The notes under the pieces: model-generated
The model's input: the letters and a program-made list of their open reading frames with translations, nothing else
The model's database searches: none
What the model was told of the DNA's origin: nothing
Part shown: positions 7,166 through 15,548 of the stretch, in pieces
How the letters are laid out: each line of letters opens with the position of its first letter
Position numbering within the stretch: the stretch's first letter is position 1
Translations under genes and position numbers: made by a program
Source: a virus
Virus record (IMG/VR): IMGVR_UViG_3300034109_000192
Location: 1-32,285 of that record
Strand: one strand, 5' to 3'
DNA: 32,285 nt

Positions 7166-9660
7166 CACAATCCCTCAAGGCCGAGTGCTGTTTCGGCAAC
7201 TTGCAACTCCCGGATACGGATAGCCGCTTCGACTTCAAACTCAAAACTATCCGACCGGTATCCATTAGGAAGCCTGAACATCTTGCTGTCGTTCAGCCCT
7301 CGCGTAAACGCAAGCGTCTTGTCGACGTATAGTTTGAAAAACAACTGGTACTCGGAATCGAAGGTAGCCGTCGTATTCTCCCAGTTTGTCGCAGTAGCCT
7401 CCCACAGCGTAATAGCCGGATTCGGAGGCGGCGGTCCATAGTCCGCGATTACCCTCGCCGCACCCATGTTGAGGACGTCCTTGGTCTTGAACGTTTTGGA
7501 CTTCCACTGCTGCGTAAGTAGCGGCTGCGTGAGATTATCCCACTCGTAGATGTCCTCGTTGCTGTCTGTCGTGTAGTAGACCTTGTTAGTGCGGGAGTCG
7601 TACCACGTGGCGCTGAATATCTGGTCAAGCGTTACAAACAATCCACCGGCCCGTTCGTCCCGCTCAAACGTAAACGCCCCCGTAGAGTGAGACGCCAAGT
7701 AAACGTCCCCATACGAGGTAGCGACAATCGTCGACGGGTCAAGGTCAGTGTTCCACGTGTCGTTACTGTAGTTGAACTTGGTCAACACCGCAGTGCCAAG
7801 CGAGGAGTAGAACACCAGTCCGTCATGAGAGGCCCATAGGACTCCTCCCATCATGTTGACGATACTCTTGGCGCTCACGCAGGGGTACCGCAAATCAATG
7901 CGTTGCGTCGAATACCCGGCAGCAGGGTCAGACCCCGAAATGATGTAGGGGTACGATTCGGTCAAGACCAGTAGCGCGCCGCTAACAGCCGCGAGCCCGA
8001 CAATCTCGTGCTCCAGCGTAATCTTGTACGCGATGGGCCAAGCGTGCGGCAGGTTGGGCTCCGAGAAGTACACTTCGTTAGCCACGAACCCAGCAAGCAC
8101 GTTGTTCTGGATGGCAACCAGTCCTTTCAGACTTCTCGGCGGCGGGTCATAGGTGTCGCTTTCAAGTGCGTCTTCTAGTAGGCGCGAGTCGAAGTCATCG
8201 ACCAACTGCCAATCCTGTGGGGTCGTAGTACCCCCGGTACCGCGAGGTGCGCCCCAGTAGTACGGCGCATTTGCCCCGCTATACGCAATAGCGAAGTAGA
8301 GTTTGCCGAGGTCGCCGCCCAAGGTGTACGGAATGTCTGGCCCCACCTGAGCGAATTCAAATGTGTAGTCGTCGACAAGGTCCGTGACTACGCCATCGCT
8401 GATATCAAACGTGTCCGCCAAGCGGATGCGGAACTTGTCGTCGATGCCAAGGTTGTGCGGGCGTGGCAGCGTAACACGCGACACATCGTCCGTACGCTCG
8501 ACGGCCTTGATGTCGACCGGGTTCCACAACGTGACAAGGCGGAAGTACTCGGTCCCCGAAGTAGACGGTACTGAACGATAAACCCTAATCCCGTCATACC
8601 CCACCTGTGCAAGCGGCGGGGAGGGGATAAGAGGGTCGTCGACGACTAGCGTTGGTAGATTGGTCAACGTTACGATTTGCCCGTCGCGTATAAACAAGTC
8701 CGCCGAAGGTTCAGATGCGACAGACTCTTCTTTCCACGCTGTGTACCACGTCCAAACATACGTGCGGTTCTGCGTAAGCCCAGCAAGGTCAACTTTTTCA
8801 GCAGACGCTGTTCTAGTAGTGAGCGGGAAGCCGGGGCTAAAGTACGTGAACGTTGTAGCGTTGATGACAGTGCACTCGACACTGGTTGCGTTAAACCCCC
8901 GCAGGTCAAGATTGACGTTACCGCTAGTACTCGCCGTGGCTCCGGCTGTGACAGTAAACTGACTCGAAGAGTTAACAGTAGCCGTAAACGTACCGTCAAT
9001 CGCGTTGCCAGAGGTGAAGTCCAAAAACACGGACGCGCCGGTGCTAAGTCCGTGGTCGGTCATAGTGACCGTGATAGTCGTACCGGTTTGCGAATACGTG
9101 CCAGAAACCGACGTGAATCCTGACACCGTAACGCTGTTCCCCGTTCGGAGTCCATGCGCTGCCGTAGTCACAATCGTTACGGTATTTCCCGCATCCCGCG
9201 CATACGATTGTACAGTCTTAGTTACGAAACTGCTGACTACAGGTGCAATGATGTTGCCCGTAGGAAGTTCCACGCCTAGAGCACGGAACCCGGTATACGC
9301 CGCTGGATAGGGTGCGCCGCCCTCTGTAGCCATTGCGTAGTCGCTGACCTTGGGGTACTCGTCACCGGTGTAGTAAAACCGTTGCTCACGATTTTCGTTC
9401 GTGGTTGCAACAGCGATGTTGACATCCGCCGGCCACGATAGCCATGTGACCGAGTCGTCAACCGGATTCTGGAGCCCGTAAAGCGTCCGGATAGGTTCAG
9501 ACCTCTCGGTACTACCGACCTTGACGGGGCGCGGATAGGGGATGAGGTTGCCCGAGTCCAGCTTGAGATTACGCGCAACTTGGGCAGCCGTGTCCGGCAG
9601 CAACTCCGAAGCAATCTTCGGGGCTATACCAAGGAAGTTTGTAATCTTTACACCGGCCAT
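7165..9660 (-). CDS. Large tail protein (nozzle/tubular-B-like)
   Basis: The protein has 831 residues, starting MAGVKITNFLGIAPKIASEL. The flanks look like a beta-propeller tail protein, with many short aromatic strands (YVWTWYTAW, YWGAPRGTGG, VYFSEPNLPHAWP, GVLWASHDGLVFYS). This matches the size, position and style of podoviral tail nozzle proteins of the T7 gp12 type. Residues about 150-270 form an insertion with two copies of a Thr/Val-rich unit, each with a T-x-x-HGL-x-TG motif, like small Ig- or ring-type modules in fibres. The start overlaps the holin stop as TAATG. The nozzle assignment is by analogy. Confidence 0.65.
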   Translation of the reverse strand: MAGVKITNFLGIAPKIASELLPDTAAQVARNLKLDSGNLIPYPRPVKVGSTERSEPIRTLYGLQNPVDDSVTWLSWPADVNIAVATTNENREQRFYYTGDEYPKVSDYAMATEGGAPYPAAYTGFRALGVELPTGNIIAPVVSSFVTKTVQSYARDAGNTVTIVTTAAHGLRTGNSVTVSGFTSVSGTYSQTGTTITVTMTDHGLSTGASVFLDFTSGNAIDGTFTATVNSSSQFTVTAGATASTSGNVNLDLRGFNATSVECTVINATTFTYFSPGFPLTTRTASAEKVDLAGLTQNRTYVWTWYTAWKEESVASEPSADLFIRDGQIVTLTNLPTLVVDDPLIPSPPLAQVGYDGIRVYRSVPSTSGTEYFRLVTLWNPVDIKAVERTDDVSRVTLPRPHNLGIDDKFRIRLADTFDISDGVVTDLVDDYTFEFAQVGPDIPYTLGGDLGKLYFAIAYSGANAPYYWGAPRGTGGTTTPQDWQLVDDFDSRLLEDALESDTYDPPPRSLKGLVAIQNNVLAGFVANEVYFSEPNLPHAWPIAYKITLEHEIVGLAAVSGALLVLTESYPYIISGSDPAAGYSTQRIDLRYPCVSAKSIVNMMGGVLWASHDGLVFYSSLGTAVLTKFNYSNDTWNTDLDPSTIVATSYGDVYLASHSTGAFTFERDERAGGLFVTLDQIFSATWYDSRTNKVYYTTDSNEDIYEWDNLTQPLLTQQWKSKTFKTKDVLNMGAARVIADYGPPPPNPAITLWEATATNWENTTATFDSEYQLFFKLYVDKTLAFTRGLNDSKMFRLPNGYRSDSFEFEVEAAIRIRELQVAETALGLEGL

Positions 9661-10076
9661 TAGGCTTTACCCTTAATCCTCTCGAACGACCGCATGCCGC
9701 CAAAGCCCAGCATACCACCAAGCATGATGAGGAGGTCGCTGGTGGCGATGACTGGCGGCACCGGCCAGCCCTTGGTAGCCGACATCCACGCGAGCAGGGG
9801 CTGGAGAAGATACGTGTACCCCATACCCGTAACGCAGACCCAGCCAACGGCAGGGCGCCACCCCGCACGAAACGGGTCCGTCGAAGACGCCTCTGCTTCG
9901 TTGACTTTCGTCTGGGCGAGCATGATTTGAAGGTCAGCGTCAAGTTGCTTGAACTCGCCAGCCTGCTGAAGTTTGACAAGTTCCAACTGCGCCTGCGCCT
10001 TGGCCTGCGGGTCAGGAATCACTTTGTCGATGATTTTGAGGCCTGCTTCCAGAATCGGCCCGAGGAGAAAGTTCAT
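9660..10076 (-). CDS. Holin, GTA-type three-TM family
   Basis: The protein has 138 residues. It starts with a short hydrophobic or amphipathic segment (MNFLLGPILEAGLKIIDKVI), then DPQAKAQAQLELVKLQQ and a helical region. It ends with RAGWRPAVGWVCVTGMGY and further hydrophobic segments at about 103-128. This order is typical of the three-TM holin family first described for gene transfer agents. ATG 10076 overlaps the endolysin stop as TGATG. Holins form inner-membrane lesions that release the endolysin, and the neighbouring gene supports the role. Confidence 0.85.
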   Translation of the reverse strand: MNFLLGPILEAGLKIIDKVIPDPQAKAQAQLELVKLQQAGEFKQLDADLQIMLAQTKVNEAEASSTDPFRAGWRPAVGWVCVTGMGYTYLLQPLLAWMSATKGWPVPPVIATSDLLIMLGGMLGFGGMRSFERIKGKA

Positions 10077-10423
10077 CACTTCACCCCGTTATGTTCGAGC
10101 GAATAGTGGTTGCCGTCGTTAAACCGACCACCCCAGCGAGCATCCGCAGCCTGCTTCTCCCACCATTCGCCTAGGGGCTCGTGGTCGCCGGACTGCTCCA
10201 GATACTCGTTGTCCTTGAACAGGTTAAGGTCGATGGCAAGGCGAATCTTGTGAGCGCTGCGCGAATGCCCGTAGCCCTGCTTAACGCCCATGTTCCCGTG
10301 CACGCGAGGGTCCCGGTAAGCGTCTCCGAGAGAGACTTCGTACCCCAGTTCGTGCGCCTTGTCGATGAGGCGGGCAACCATCTTGGCAAACCGCCGCTGC
10401 TTCTGTCCTAAAGTTTCAGACAT
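10076..10423 (-). CDS. Endolysin, M15-type peptidase
   Basis: The protein has 115 residues, without a signal peptide. The sequence has the layout of phage L-alanyl-D-glutamate peptidases of the VanY/M15 type: KQRRFAKMVARLIDKA, GYEVSLGDAYR, then SAHKIRLAIDLNLF and a final DGNHYS. The predicted zinc ligands are H58, D65 and H106. The length is close to the family norm, so it is a single catalytic domain with no cell-wall-binding module. It starts as TAATG with the preceding gene and is followed directly by the holin. It should cleave peptidoglycan cross-link peptides after holin triggering. Confidence 0.92.
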   Translation of the reverse strand: MSETLGQKQRRFAKMVARLIDKAHELGYEVSLGDAYRDPRVHGNMGVKQGYGHSRSAHKIRLAIDLNLFKDNEYLEQSGDHEPLGEWWEKQAADARWGGRFNDGNHYSLEHNGVK

Positions 10424-10734
10424 TACGATGCTCCCAAGTACTTGATGACAAGACCGACGAGGATGCCGAGGAATCCTGTAACGGCTCTATCGACCCATAT
10501 GTTGGTGCGTTTGTTCTCGACCTGCGCCTGCTCCAACTTGGACGTGCGTCCTTCGAGGTTTTCGATAGCGCGGAACGCCCGCTCCAGAGTCTCAGCAGTC
10601 TGGGCCTGCGTCAACTCGACGAGCGCCAACTTCGTGATGGCTTCGGACAACTTGTTTAGGGCTGTCTTGACCTCCGACAAGTCGGCATGCAGAGCGTCCA
10701 GTCGGACAGACAATACTTGATTCTCGGGGACCAT
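10423..10734 (-). CDS. Coiled-coil/TM lysis-cassette protein (XhlA-like or antiholin)
   Basis: The protein has 103 residues from ATG 10734. An upstream extension would need another start inside the preceding gene and has no support. A long Leu/Ala/Glu helical region (about 8-75) carries heptad repeats, followed by a Trp-flanked C-terminal membrane segment (WVDRAVTGFLGILVGLVIKYLG). This matches XhlA-type lysis helpers, which have an N-terminal coiled coil and one C-terminal TM helix. It directly precedes the endolysin and holin. An i-spanin or antiholin is also possible. Confidence 0.65.
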   Translation of the reverse strand: MVPENQVLSVRLDALHADLSEVKTALNKLSEAITKLALVELTQAQTAETLERAFRAIENLEGRTSKLEQAQVENKRTNIWVDRAVTGFLGILVGLVIKYLGAS

Positions 10735-10741
10735 AAAATCC

Positions 10742-10999
10742 TCAATATGCGTAGCCGACACCCGCTTCGGGTAGCCGCAGATTTTGGTTAACGACAAACA
10801 CAGCCGTGGTTCCAAAAGTTGACACGTCTCCTACGTCGAACTGTGAAGACATTGCTACCTGCGAGTTAACGCGCGCACTCACCGTACCCAACGCGGTCGT
10901 AATCGGAACCACTCCAACGCTGAACTGAGACGTATTCATACCGTGACTAGACGGTTGTACAGGCGCGACACGCAGTTCAAATCCGGGTAGAACCGCCAT
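10742..10999 (-). CDS. Small appendage-cassette protein, copy 2
   Basis: The protein has 85 residues and is beta-rich (Val, Thr, Ser). It begins 3 bp after the 294-residue appendage gene. Its N-terminal F-E-L-x-V-x-P-x-x-P-x-S-x-G pattern and its C-terminus (GVGYAY) match those of the 71-residue protein at 11897-12112, which also follows a large appendage gene. The two are therefore probably diverged copies. The family is unknown; a tail-tip or fibre partner is likely from context. Confidence 0.6.
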   Translation of the reverse strand: MAVLPGFELRVAPVQPSSHGMNTSQFSVGVVPITTALGTVSARVNSQVAMSSQFDVGDVSTFGTTAVFVVNQNLRLPEAGVGYAY

Positions 11000-11002
11000 A
11001 AA

Positions 11003-11887
11003 TTACTCCCAGAGCATCGCGCATCGAGAGCCAGTTGCAGTGGCGTCCCCAGTAGCCCGGTTTGAAAGCGTGATATACGTACGCGGGATTGTCCCAATCG
11101 GGGTAGTACTAAACGTTTGTCCGGTTGCAAATTCTGATTCCAAAACAGTAAGCATCTGCGGAACTGGGTAAACTCGCGGCATAGCAGTCCAATGCATAAA
11201 CGCCTGTTGGTCTGTACCAACAAGCGTAGAAGTAATTCCGTGCGGGATAAACGAATACTCGCCAACTGTATTTACGGGTCTAGTGCTATTAGTCTGGAAG
11301 TTTAGCGCTTGAACGCTATAAGTAGAACTTCCGCCCGTAGTAGCTCGTGTGCAGTAAACAGTTGCACCAATATTACTTGGAACACCGTTTTGGTCGGTAG
11401 TCCGACAAACCATAAACTCTCCCCAGGCCGAGTCTGAACCGTACAAGTTATTCCACAGCATTACTCCCAAAAATCCTCTGCCAACCGAATGCGACATAAA
11501 AGATTGTTTAGGGTTAGAAGGGTCAAAAAGATTTAGACTAGTGGAAGGGTGTACAGTTGTTGCCGTAGATACCGTGCCGGTCAAGTTACCTGCACCGTCG
11601 CTTCCTGTTCCTACCGCAAGTCTAAGCCCCGGCGTACTAGATGAACTGCTATTGGTCCCATACTCGATTTTAAGGAAGATAGACGAGTCAGAGAATCGCC
11701 AGATTTCATAGCCGGCATAGGTACTACTAACCGTCGGGCGAATTGCGGTGGTCCAGTTGATTTGCCCGGTATCATTGGTTTGGACAAGTCCTACAAGTCC
11801 AAACGATGTGGACACATCCGACCCCCAAGCACGGAAGTTGGCGTCAGAACTGTGTGCAACTACGATGGACCAAGCGCGAGCAGTCAT
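11003..11887 (-). CDS. Tail appendage/receptor-interaction candidate, copy 2
   Basis: The protein has 294 residues and is rich in Ser, Thr, Gly and aromatics, so probably a beta-structured virion protein. It aligns along its length with the 284-residue protein at 12109-12963. Shared blocks include AHSSDANFRAWG/DHSNDAGFRAWG, DTGQI(N/D)W.TAIRP, YAGYEIWR, ALNF, PRTYI.L and the terminal MLWE. The DNA is more AT-rich and more diverged than its neighbours. The position among appendage genes suggests a distal tail role. The family is not recognised. Confidence 0.65.
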   Translation of the reverse strand: MTARAWSIVVAHSSDANFRAWGSDVSTSFGLVGLVQTNDTGQINWTTAIRPTVSSTYAGYEIWRFSDSSIFLKIEYGTNSSSSSTPGLRLAVGTGSDGAGNLTGTVSTATTVHPSTSLNLFDPSNPKQSFMSHSVGRGFLGVMLWNNLYGSDSAWGEFMVCRTTDQNGVPSNIGATVYCTRATTGGSSTYSVQALNFQTNSTRPVNTVGEYSFIPHGITSTLVGTDQQAFMHWTAMPRVYPVPQMLTVLESEFATGQTFSTTPIGTIPRTYITLSNRATGDATATGSRCAMLWE

Positions 11888-11896
11888 GGCGAATCC

Positions 11897-12112
11897 TCAG
11901 TATGCGTAACCGTTACCGTTATCGGGCGGGCGGAAATTGTACAAGACGCCTTCTACGGGGTACCGGGTAATTAACGAAGTCGGAGGAACCGTGTAGTACA
12001 ACCCAAGTTGATACGCGTCTAGAACCACCCGGAGTACAGTGTATGTAACTCCTGCCGACTGTGGTTCCGCCGGACTTACAGCCAAGTCGTATGCGCGGAT
12101 GAACGTAGTCAT
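11897..12112 (-). CDS. Small appendage-cassette protein, copy 1
   Basis: The protein has 71 residues from ATG 12112, which overlaps the stop of the 284-residue gene (ATGA). It is beta-rich and ends NGNGYAY. The N-terminal YDLAVSPAEPQSAG pattern and aromatic-Gly C-terminus match the 85-residue protein at 10742-10999. It is the second gene of a duplicated two-gene unit. Function is unknown. Confidence 0.6.
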   Translation of the reverse strand: MTTFIRAYDLAVSPAEPQSAGVTYTVLRVVLDAYQLGLYYTVPPTSLITRYPVEGVLYNFRPPDNGNGYAY

Positions 12113-12963
12113 TCCCACAACATCGCTAGTTTGTATGTGTCCGAAGCAGGCGTTCCCGACATGGCAGCACGAGGTATAGTCGAGCTTCCGAGCGCGATAT
12201 ACGTACGAGGCGTCGTTCCGACCATAGTCGTTTGGAACGTAACGCCTTGTCCAATCTCAGACGAAATTACCGTCACGGGGCTAATCAGCGGGTAAACTTT
12301 GGGAATCGCCATCCAGTGGACAAACGCCTGCGAAAACCCCCCAACGAGTGACGACGTAATCCCCCCCGGCACCATACAAAACTCTGCGACAGCTGACGAT
12401 GTAAGAGCGGTTGAGGTACTAAAGTTTAGCGCTTGTGACCGAACAACAGTATTGGCTCTTCCGTAAAATATTGCCCCAATACTGAGGGGACTACCGTTCG
12501 AGTCTACCGGACGAGATACCGCAAGAAATGTATATGCACTTTCACCGGAAACTCCCCATGCAATTCCTAGGCAACCGTTACTAAAACTCAAGTACGAAGT
12601 TCTAGGTGTACCTGTAGCATTATTACCTGAAGTTACCGCTACTGCATCTGAAACAGTTCCAGTGAGGGTTCCCGCACCATTTGTAGAATTACTGATTGCA
12701 ACCCGCCACGCGGGAGAAGTAGTACTTCCCCCGGTTCCGTACTCAATTTTGATAAAGATACCGCTATCCGGGTATCTCCAAATTTCATATCCGGCGTAAC
12801 TAATGGTACCAGGGCGTATCGCTGTGGCCCAGTCAATTTGCCCAGTATCGGAAGTCTTAACAAGGCCAACTTCTGCAAACTTTGCAGATATGTCGACGCC
12901 CCACGCCCTAAAACCTGCGTCATTAGAATGGTCGATAGGAAACGTCCAAGAACGAACTGTCAC
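12109..12963 (-). CDS. Tail appendage/receptor-interaction candidate, copy 1
   Basis: The protein has 284 residues with a GTG start at 12963 that overlaps the previous stop as GTGA. It is a full-length paralogue of the protein at 11003-11887, with the same first and last blocks (FRAWG, DTGQIDWATAIRP, MLWE) and variable central loops. The composition is Ser/Thr/Gly-rich with no TM segment. Tandem duplication next to fibre-like genes fits a surface-exposed, host-interacting virion protein. That is inference; no known receptor-binding fold was recognised. Confidence 0.65.
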   Translation of the reverse strand: MTVRSWTFPIDHSNDAGFRAWGVDISAKFAEVGLVKTSDTGQIDWATAIRPGTISYAGYEIWRYPDSGIFIKIEYGTGGSTTSPAWRVAISNSTNGAGTLTGTVSDAVAVTSGNNATGTPRTSYLSFSNGCLGIAWGVSGESAYTFLAVSRPVDSNGSPLSIGAIFYGRANTVVRSQALNFSTSTALTSSAVAEFCMVPGGITSSLVGGFSQAFVHWMAIPKVYPLISPVTVISSEIGQGVTFQTTMVGTTPRTYIALGSSTIPRAAMSGTPASDTYKLAMLWE

Positions 12964-13460
12964 GGGATTTCCTCCACCATCAACTGAATGCTCACGTTGG
13001 TGAAGCCGGAGTTCGACTGGAGGTAGAAAGTGACGAGGTCTCCCGCTTGGAACGTAAGCGTCGACCAGCCGGTGAAGTTGCTGCTGAACAGCGTACTACC
13101 CGACGTAATCGTCGGCTTGCTGATGCCGCAGATGCTGTGAATGCTAGTCGGAAGCGTAGGCTTCTGAAGTTTCCAGATGTCGATGATGCACGACCCCGCG
13201 CCGCCCTGCGTAAGGACGTTGTAGGAAGTGATTTGACACTTGGCGGCAATCTCGATGGTAGCGGCGAGCGGAGCGACAAGCGCCCCACCAGTCAACGTGT
13301 ACCAACTGGCGCCATGACTACGTCGACGTACCTGAGCTAGCACGCTGTTAATACTGGTCTGTCGGCTTTCGCCGTCCTGCGTCACTGCAATAATTTCAGA
13401 CCCCGTCAACGGAAGTTCTGCTTCCGGCAACTGGGATACACGCTTGTCGATTTCGGTCAT
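12960..13460 (-). CDS. Tail appendage protein with fibre-type N-terminus
   Basis: The protein has 166 residues. The N-terminus (KRVSQLPEAELPLTGSEIIA) followed by VTQDGESRQTSI is a widespread phage tail-fibre or appendage attachment motif. The remaining 110 residues are beta-rich and end in a jelly-roll-like strand series (LTFQAGDLVTFYLQSNSG). It precedes and overlaps the duplicated appendage cassette by 4 bp, so it may anchor those proteins to the tail. Confidence 0.65.
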   Translation of the reverse strand: MTEIDKRVSQLPEAELPLTGSEIIAVTQDGESRQTSINSVLAQVRRRSHGASWYTLTGGALVAPLAATIEIAAKCQITSYNVLTQGGAGSCIIDIWKLQKPTLPTSIHSICGISKPTITSGSTLFSSNFTGWSTLTFQAGDLVTFYLQSNSGFTNVSIQLMVEEIP

Positions 13461-13483
13461 GATGCGAGCCTCAGTAGTAGGGA

Positions 13484-14215
13484 TTACGCGCCAAACGGTT
13501 GCATTACCGCTGTCATTACACCGCGTACGGTGCCCAGATTGGCCCGGGCACGGCGCTCGCTTAGGTGGAAAATATACTGCTTGGCGTGGTACGAAGCAAG
13601 TTCACGGTCCATCCAGTTCTTGTTGGGCATAACCAACAGGTGCTGCAACGCCCCGTGGATGATGACATCTTGTAGTTCGTCGAACATGACCGCGTCCATA
13701 CCGTCGGCAGTCCGCTTCGGCTTGAGCGCCAAGAACATGACTACTTCGTACGAACGCTGGTCGTCAGGAATGGGGTACACCGCAAACTTGTCAGGCGTAA
13801 CTTGGTACATGTTCGCCGGTTCGCCGGTTTCAAACGTGTCGTTTCCGTCACCCAAAAACTCGGTACCGTTTTCGTTCAACATTGCCCCACCGTTTTCCAA
13901 CAGCAGGTTGTAGAGATTCCCGTTCTCACGACGCAGTTTGCCAATCATCTGGTCAAGCGTCAGGCGACGAAGCGGCTTATTGTTAACGTACGCGTCAAAC
14001 ACTGCATGTACGTCCGTACCTTCCGGCTTACTGTAAACATACTGTTGTACATTTGGCTGAAGCGGAAACGTCGGGACCTGATGTCTCCACGCGAGAGTGC
14101 GCTCGCACGCGCGAATAGCCGCGTTGCGGATGTGGGAAACAATCATTGGGTATGGACACCCGGGAACGCTGGGACTAATCTCGTTGACTAGCGTCGAGAA
14201 GTCACGGGTACTCAT
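13484..14215 (-). CDS. Head-tail connector/tail protein, related in position to the adaptors
   Basis: The protein has 243 residues. The layout is an N-terminal helical region (FSTLVNEISPSVPGCP, IRNAAIRACERTLAWRH), then beta segments with YVYSKPEGTDVHAVF, and a C-terminal helical region (ELQDVIIHGALQHLL). This pattern is common in podoviral connector proteins that follow the portal/capsid block. ATG 14215 overlaps the stop of the last of three paralogous adaptor genes. It is probably a ring or tube component below the portal. Confidence 0.65.
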   Translation of the reverse strand: MSTRDFSTLVNEISPSVPGCPYPMIVSHIRNAAIRACERTLAWRHQVPTFPLQPNVQQYVYSKPEGTDVHAVFDAYVNNKPLRRLTLDQMIGKLRRENGNLYNLLLENGGAMLNENGTEFLGDGNDTFETGEPANMYQVTPDKFAVYPIPDDQRSYEVVMFLALKPKRTADGMDAVMFDELQDVIIHGALQHLLVMPNKNWMDRELASYHAKQYIFHLSERRARANLGTVRGVMTAVMQPFGA

Positions 14216-14865
14216 CGGGCTACCTCAGAGGGCTTGGTGTTTTCCTTCAGTCCGAGCGTCCCCTTGGCTTGGAGACTGACGCCTAGCGCCTGCTCGTAGG
14301 CACTCTGGAACTGCTGGTAGCGCGACAGGTCCGCCGTGGGATTCTCGATACCCGAGATGAGCATGAGCACCCCCATAGCCAAGGTGTTCTGGAACGAGTC
14401 CGGAATCAGCGCAATAGGTTGGTTGAGGGTGTAGGTCGGCGGAGTCTGCGCGTATTCCGTGGTCAGTACCACGCCAACGGCGGGCTTGGGGTATAGGTAG
14501 AACCGATTGGGGTTGCGCGGGTGCCGCATGTAGTTGACCGGCGTCCCTGCCGTCGTAGAGCGCCACTGCGGATAGAACTGGTCCATAGCCTCGCGGGATA
14601 CTTCCACTACCGCATCGCCGTCTTTGACGGCCAAGACATTGACCAGATGGATAGCATCGGCAGGCATCGTCTGCTCGACCACGTTGGGATTCGTGGCAAC
14701 GTCCGCAGTAAGCGTAAACAAGTCCGGACGCAGGATAGCCGTCTGCTTGAGAATCTGGTTGACGAACGCCAGCAGCACCGACGCACTATAGGTGTTCGCC
14801 GCCCGCAACAGTCCGTTGTCCTGTGCGATACGCTTCACATCTACAATGATATCGTTAGGAGTCAT
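14212..14865 (-). CDS. Phage adaptor protein paralogue 3 (DUF6682-like)
   Basis: The protein has 217 residues, starting MTPNDIIVDVKRIAQDNG. It shares its architecture with the two genes upstream: an N-terminal VNQILKQTAILRPDLFT block, then E-Q-T-M-P-A-D-A-I-x-L, a YPQW segment, MRHPRNPNRFYLYPKP, a V-L-T-T-E-Y-A strand and a C-terminal helical Gln/Ala tail. The family is often annotated as a phage adaptor (DUF6682, from memory). The start overlaps the previous stop as TAATG. It probably forms part of the head-tail junction. Confidence 0.75.
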   Translation of the reverse strand: MTPNDIIVDVKRIAQDNGLLRAANTYSASVLLAFVNQILKQTAILRPDLFTLTADVATNPNVVEQTMPADAIHLVNVLAVKDGDAVVEVSREAMDQFYPQWRSTTAGTPVNYMRHPRNPNRFYLYPKPAVGVVLTTEYAQTPPTYTLNQPIALIPDSFQNTLAMGVLMLISGIENPTADLSRYQQFQSAYEQALGVSLQAKGTLGLKENTKPSEVAR

Positions 14866-15548
14866 TACTGCGCCTGCTGCGGAGTCCTAGTGCCTTGCCC
14901 CATGTCGGGCACGACTTCCTTATCAATCAAGTCCCGAGTTTGCAGTGCAAGGCCGAGCGACTGCGTAAACGAGTCCCAGTACATCTTGACCTTCATCACG
15001 CCGAGTTGCGTCGGGTTCATCTCGTTTTCAATTGCCACGATGTTGTAGAGCGTACCGTCTACAACCGCAGGCAGGTAGTCATCCGGAAGTCCGACAATGT
15101 TGTCGTTGAGGTTGTACGTCGGCTGAACCTTGACGTACTCGGCCTCAAGCGTCGTACCCGCAATCGGACGCGGGTACAGGAAGTACCGGTTTGGATTACG
15201 CGGATGCCGCATGAACTTTACCGGTGCCGCAGCAGGCTCGATTGCCCAGTTGATGTCGGTTCGGTTGAACTGCGTCCTGTCAACTTCTTCCAACGTGTTG
15301 CCGTTCGTGACTTGGAAAATGTCGACAAGCCGGAACGAATCCGACGGCATCGACTGCATGACGACATTAGGCGTCGTAGAGATAGTAGCCACGGTCGTAA
15401 ACAGGTCAGGGCGAAGCATTACCATCCGCTTGATGGTGTTGTTGACGAAGACCAGCAGGGTGGCCGCAGAGTACGCATCCGGAGTACGCAAGAACGCACC
15501 ATCGCGGACAACACGGCGAACACTGTCAATTACATTGGCAGGAGTCAT
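14865..15548 (-). CDS. Phage adaptor protein paralogue 2 (DUF6682-like)
   Basis: The protein has 227 residues and is the middle of three tandem paralogues. Diagnostic blocks are MTPANVIDSVRRVVRDG, IKRMVMLRPDLFTT, MQSMPSDSFRLVDIF, FMRHPRNPNRYFLYPRPI and AEYVKVQPTYNLND. It overlaps its neighbours by 4 bp upstream and 1 bp downstream, so all three are probably made in a fixed ratio by coupled translation. The C-terminal 40 residues differ most from the sister proteins. Confidence 0.75.
   Translation of the reverse strand: MTPANVIDSVRRVVRDGAFLRTPDAYSAATLLVFVNNTIKRMVMLRPDLFTTVATISTTPNVVMQSMPSDSFRLVDIFQVTNGNTLEEVDRTQFNRTDINWAIEPAAAPVKFMRHPRNPNRYFLYPRPIAGTTLEAEYVKVQPTYNLNDNIVGLPDDYLPAVVDGTLYNIVAIENEMNPTQLGVMKVKMYWDSFTQSLGLALQTRDLIDKEVVPDMGQGTRTPQQAQ

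Noticed and set aside
10742-12963. Diversity-generating retroelement target
   Set aside because: The duplicated appendage genes suggested it, but there is no reverse transcriptase gene and no adenine-specific template/variable repeat pair in the window.
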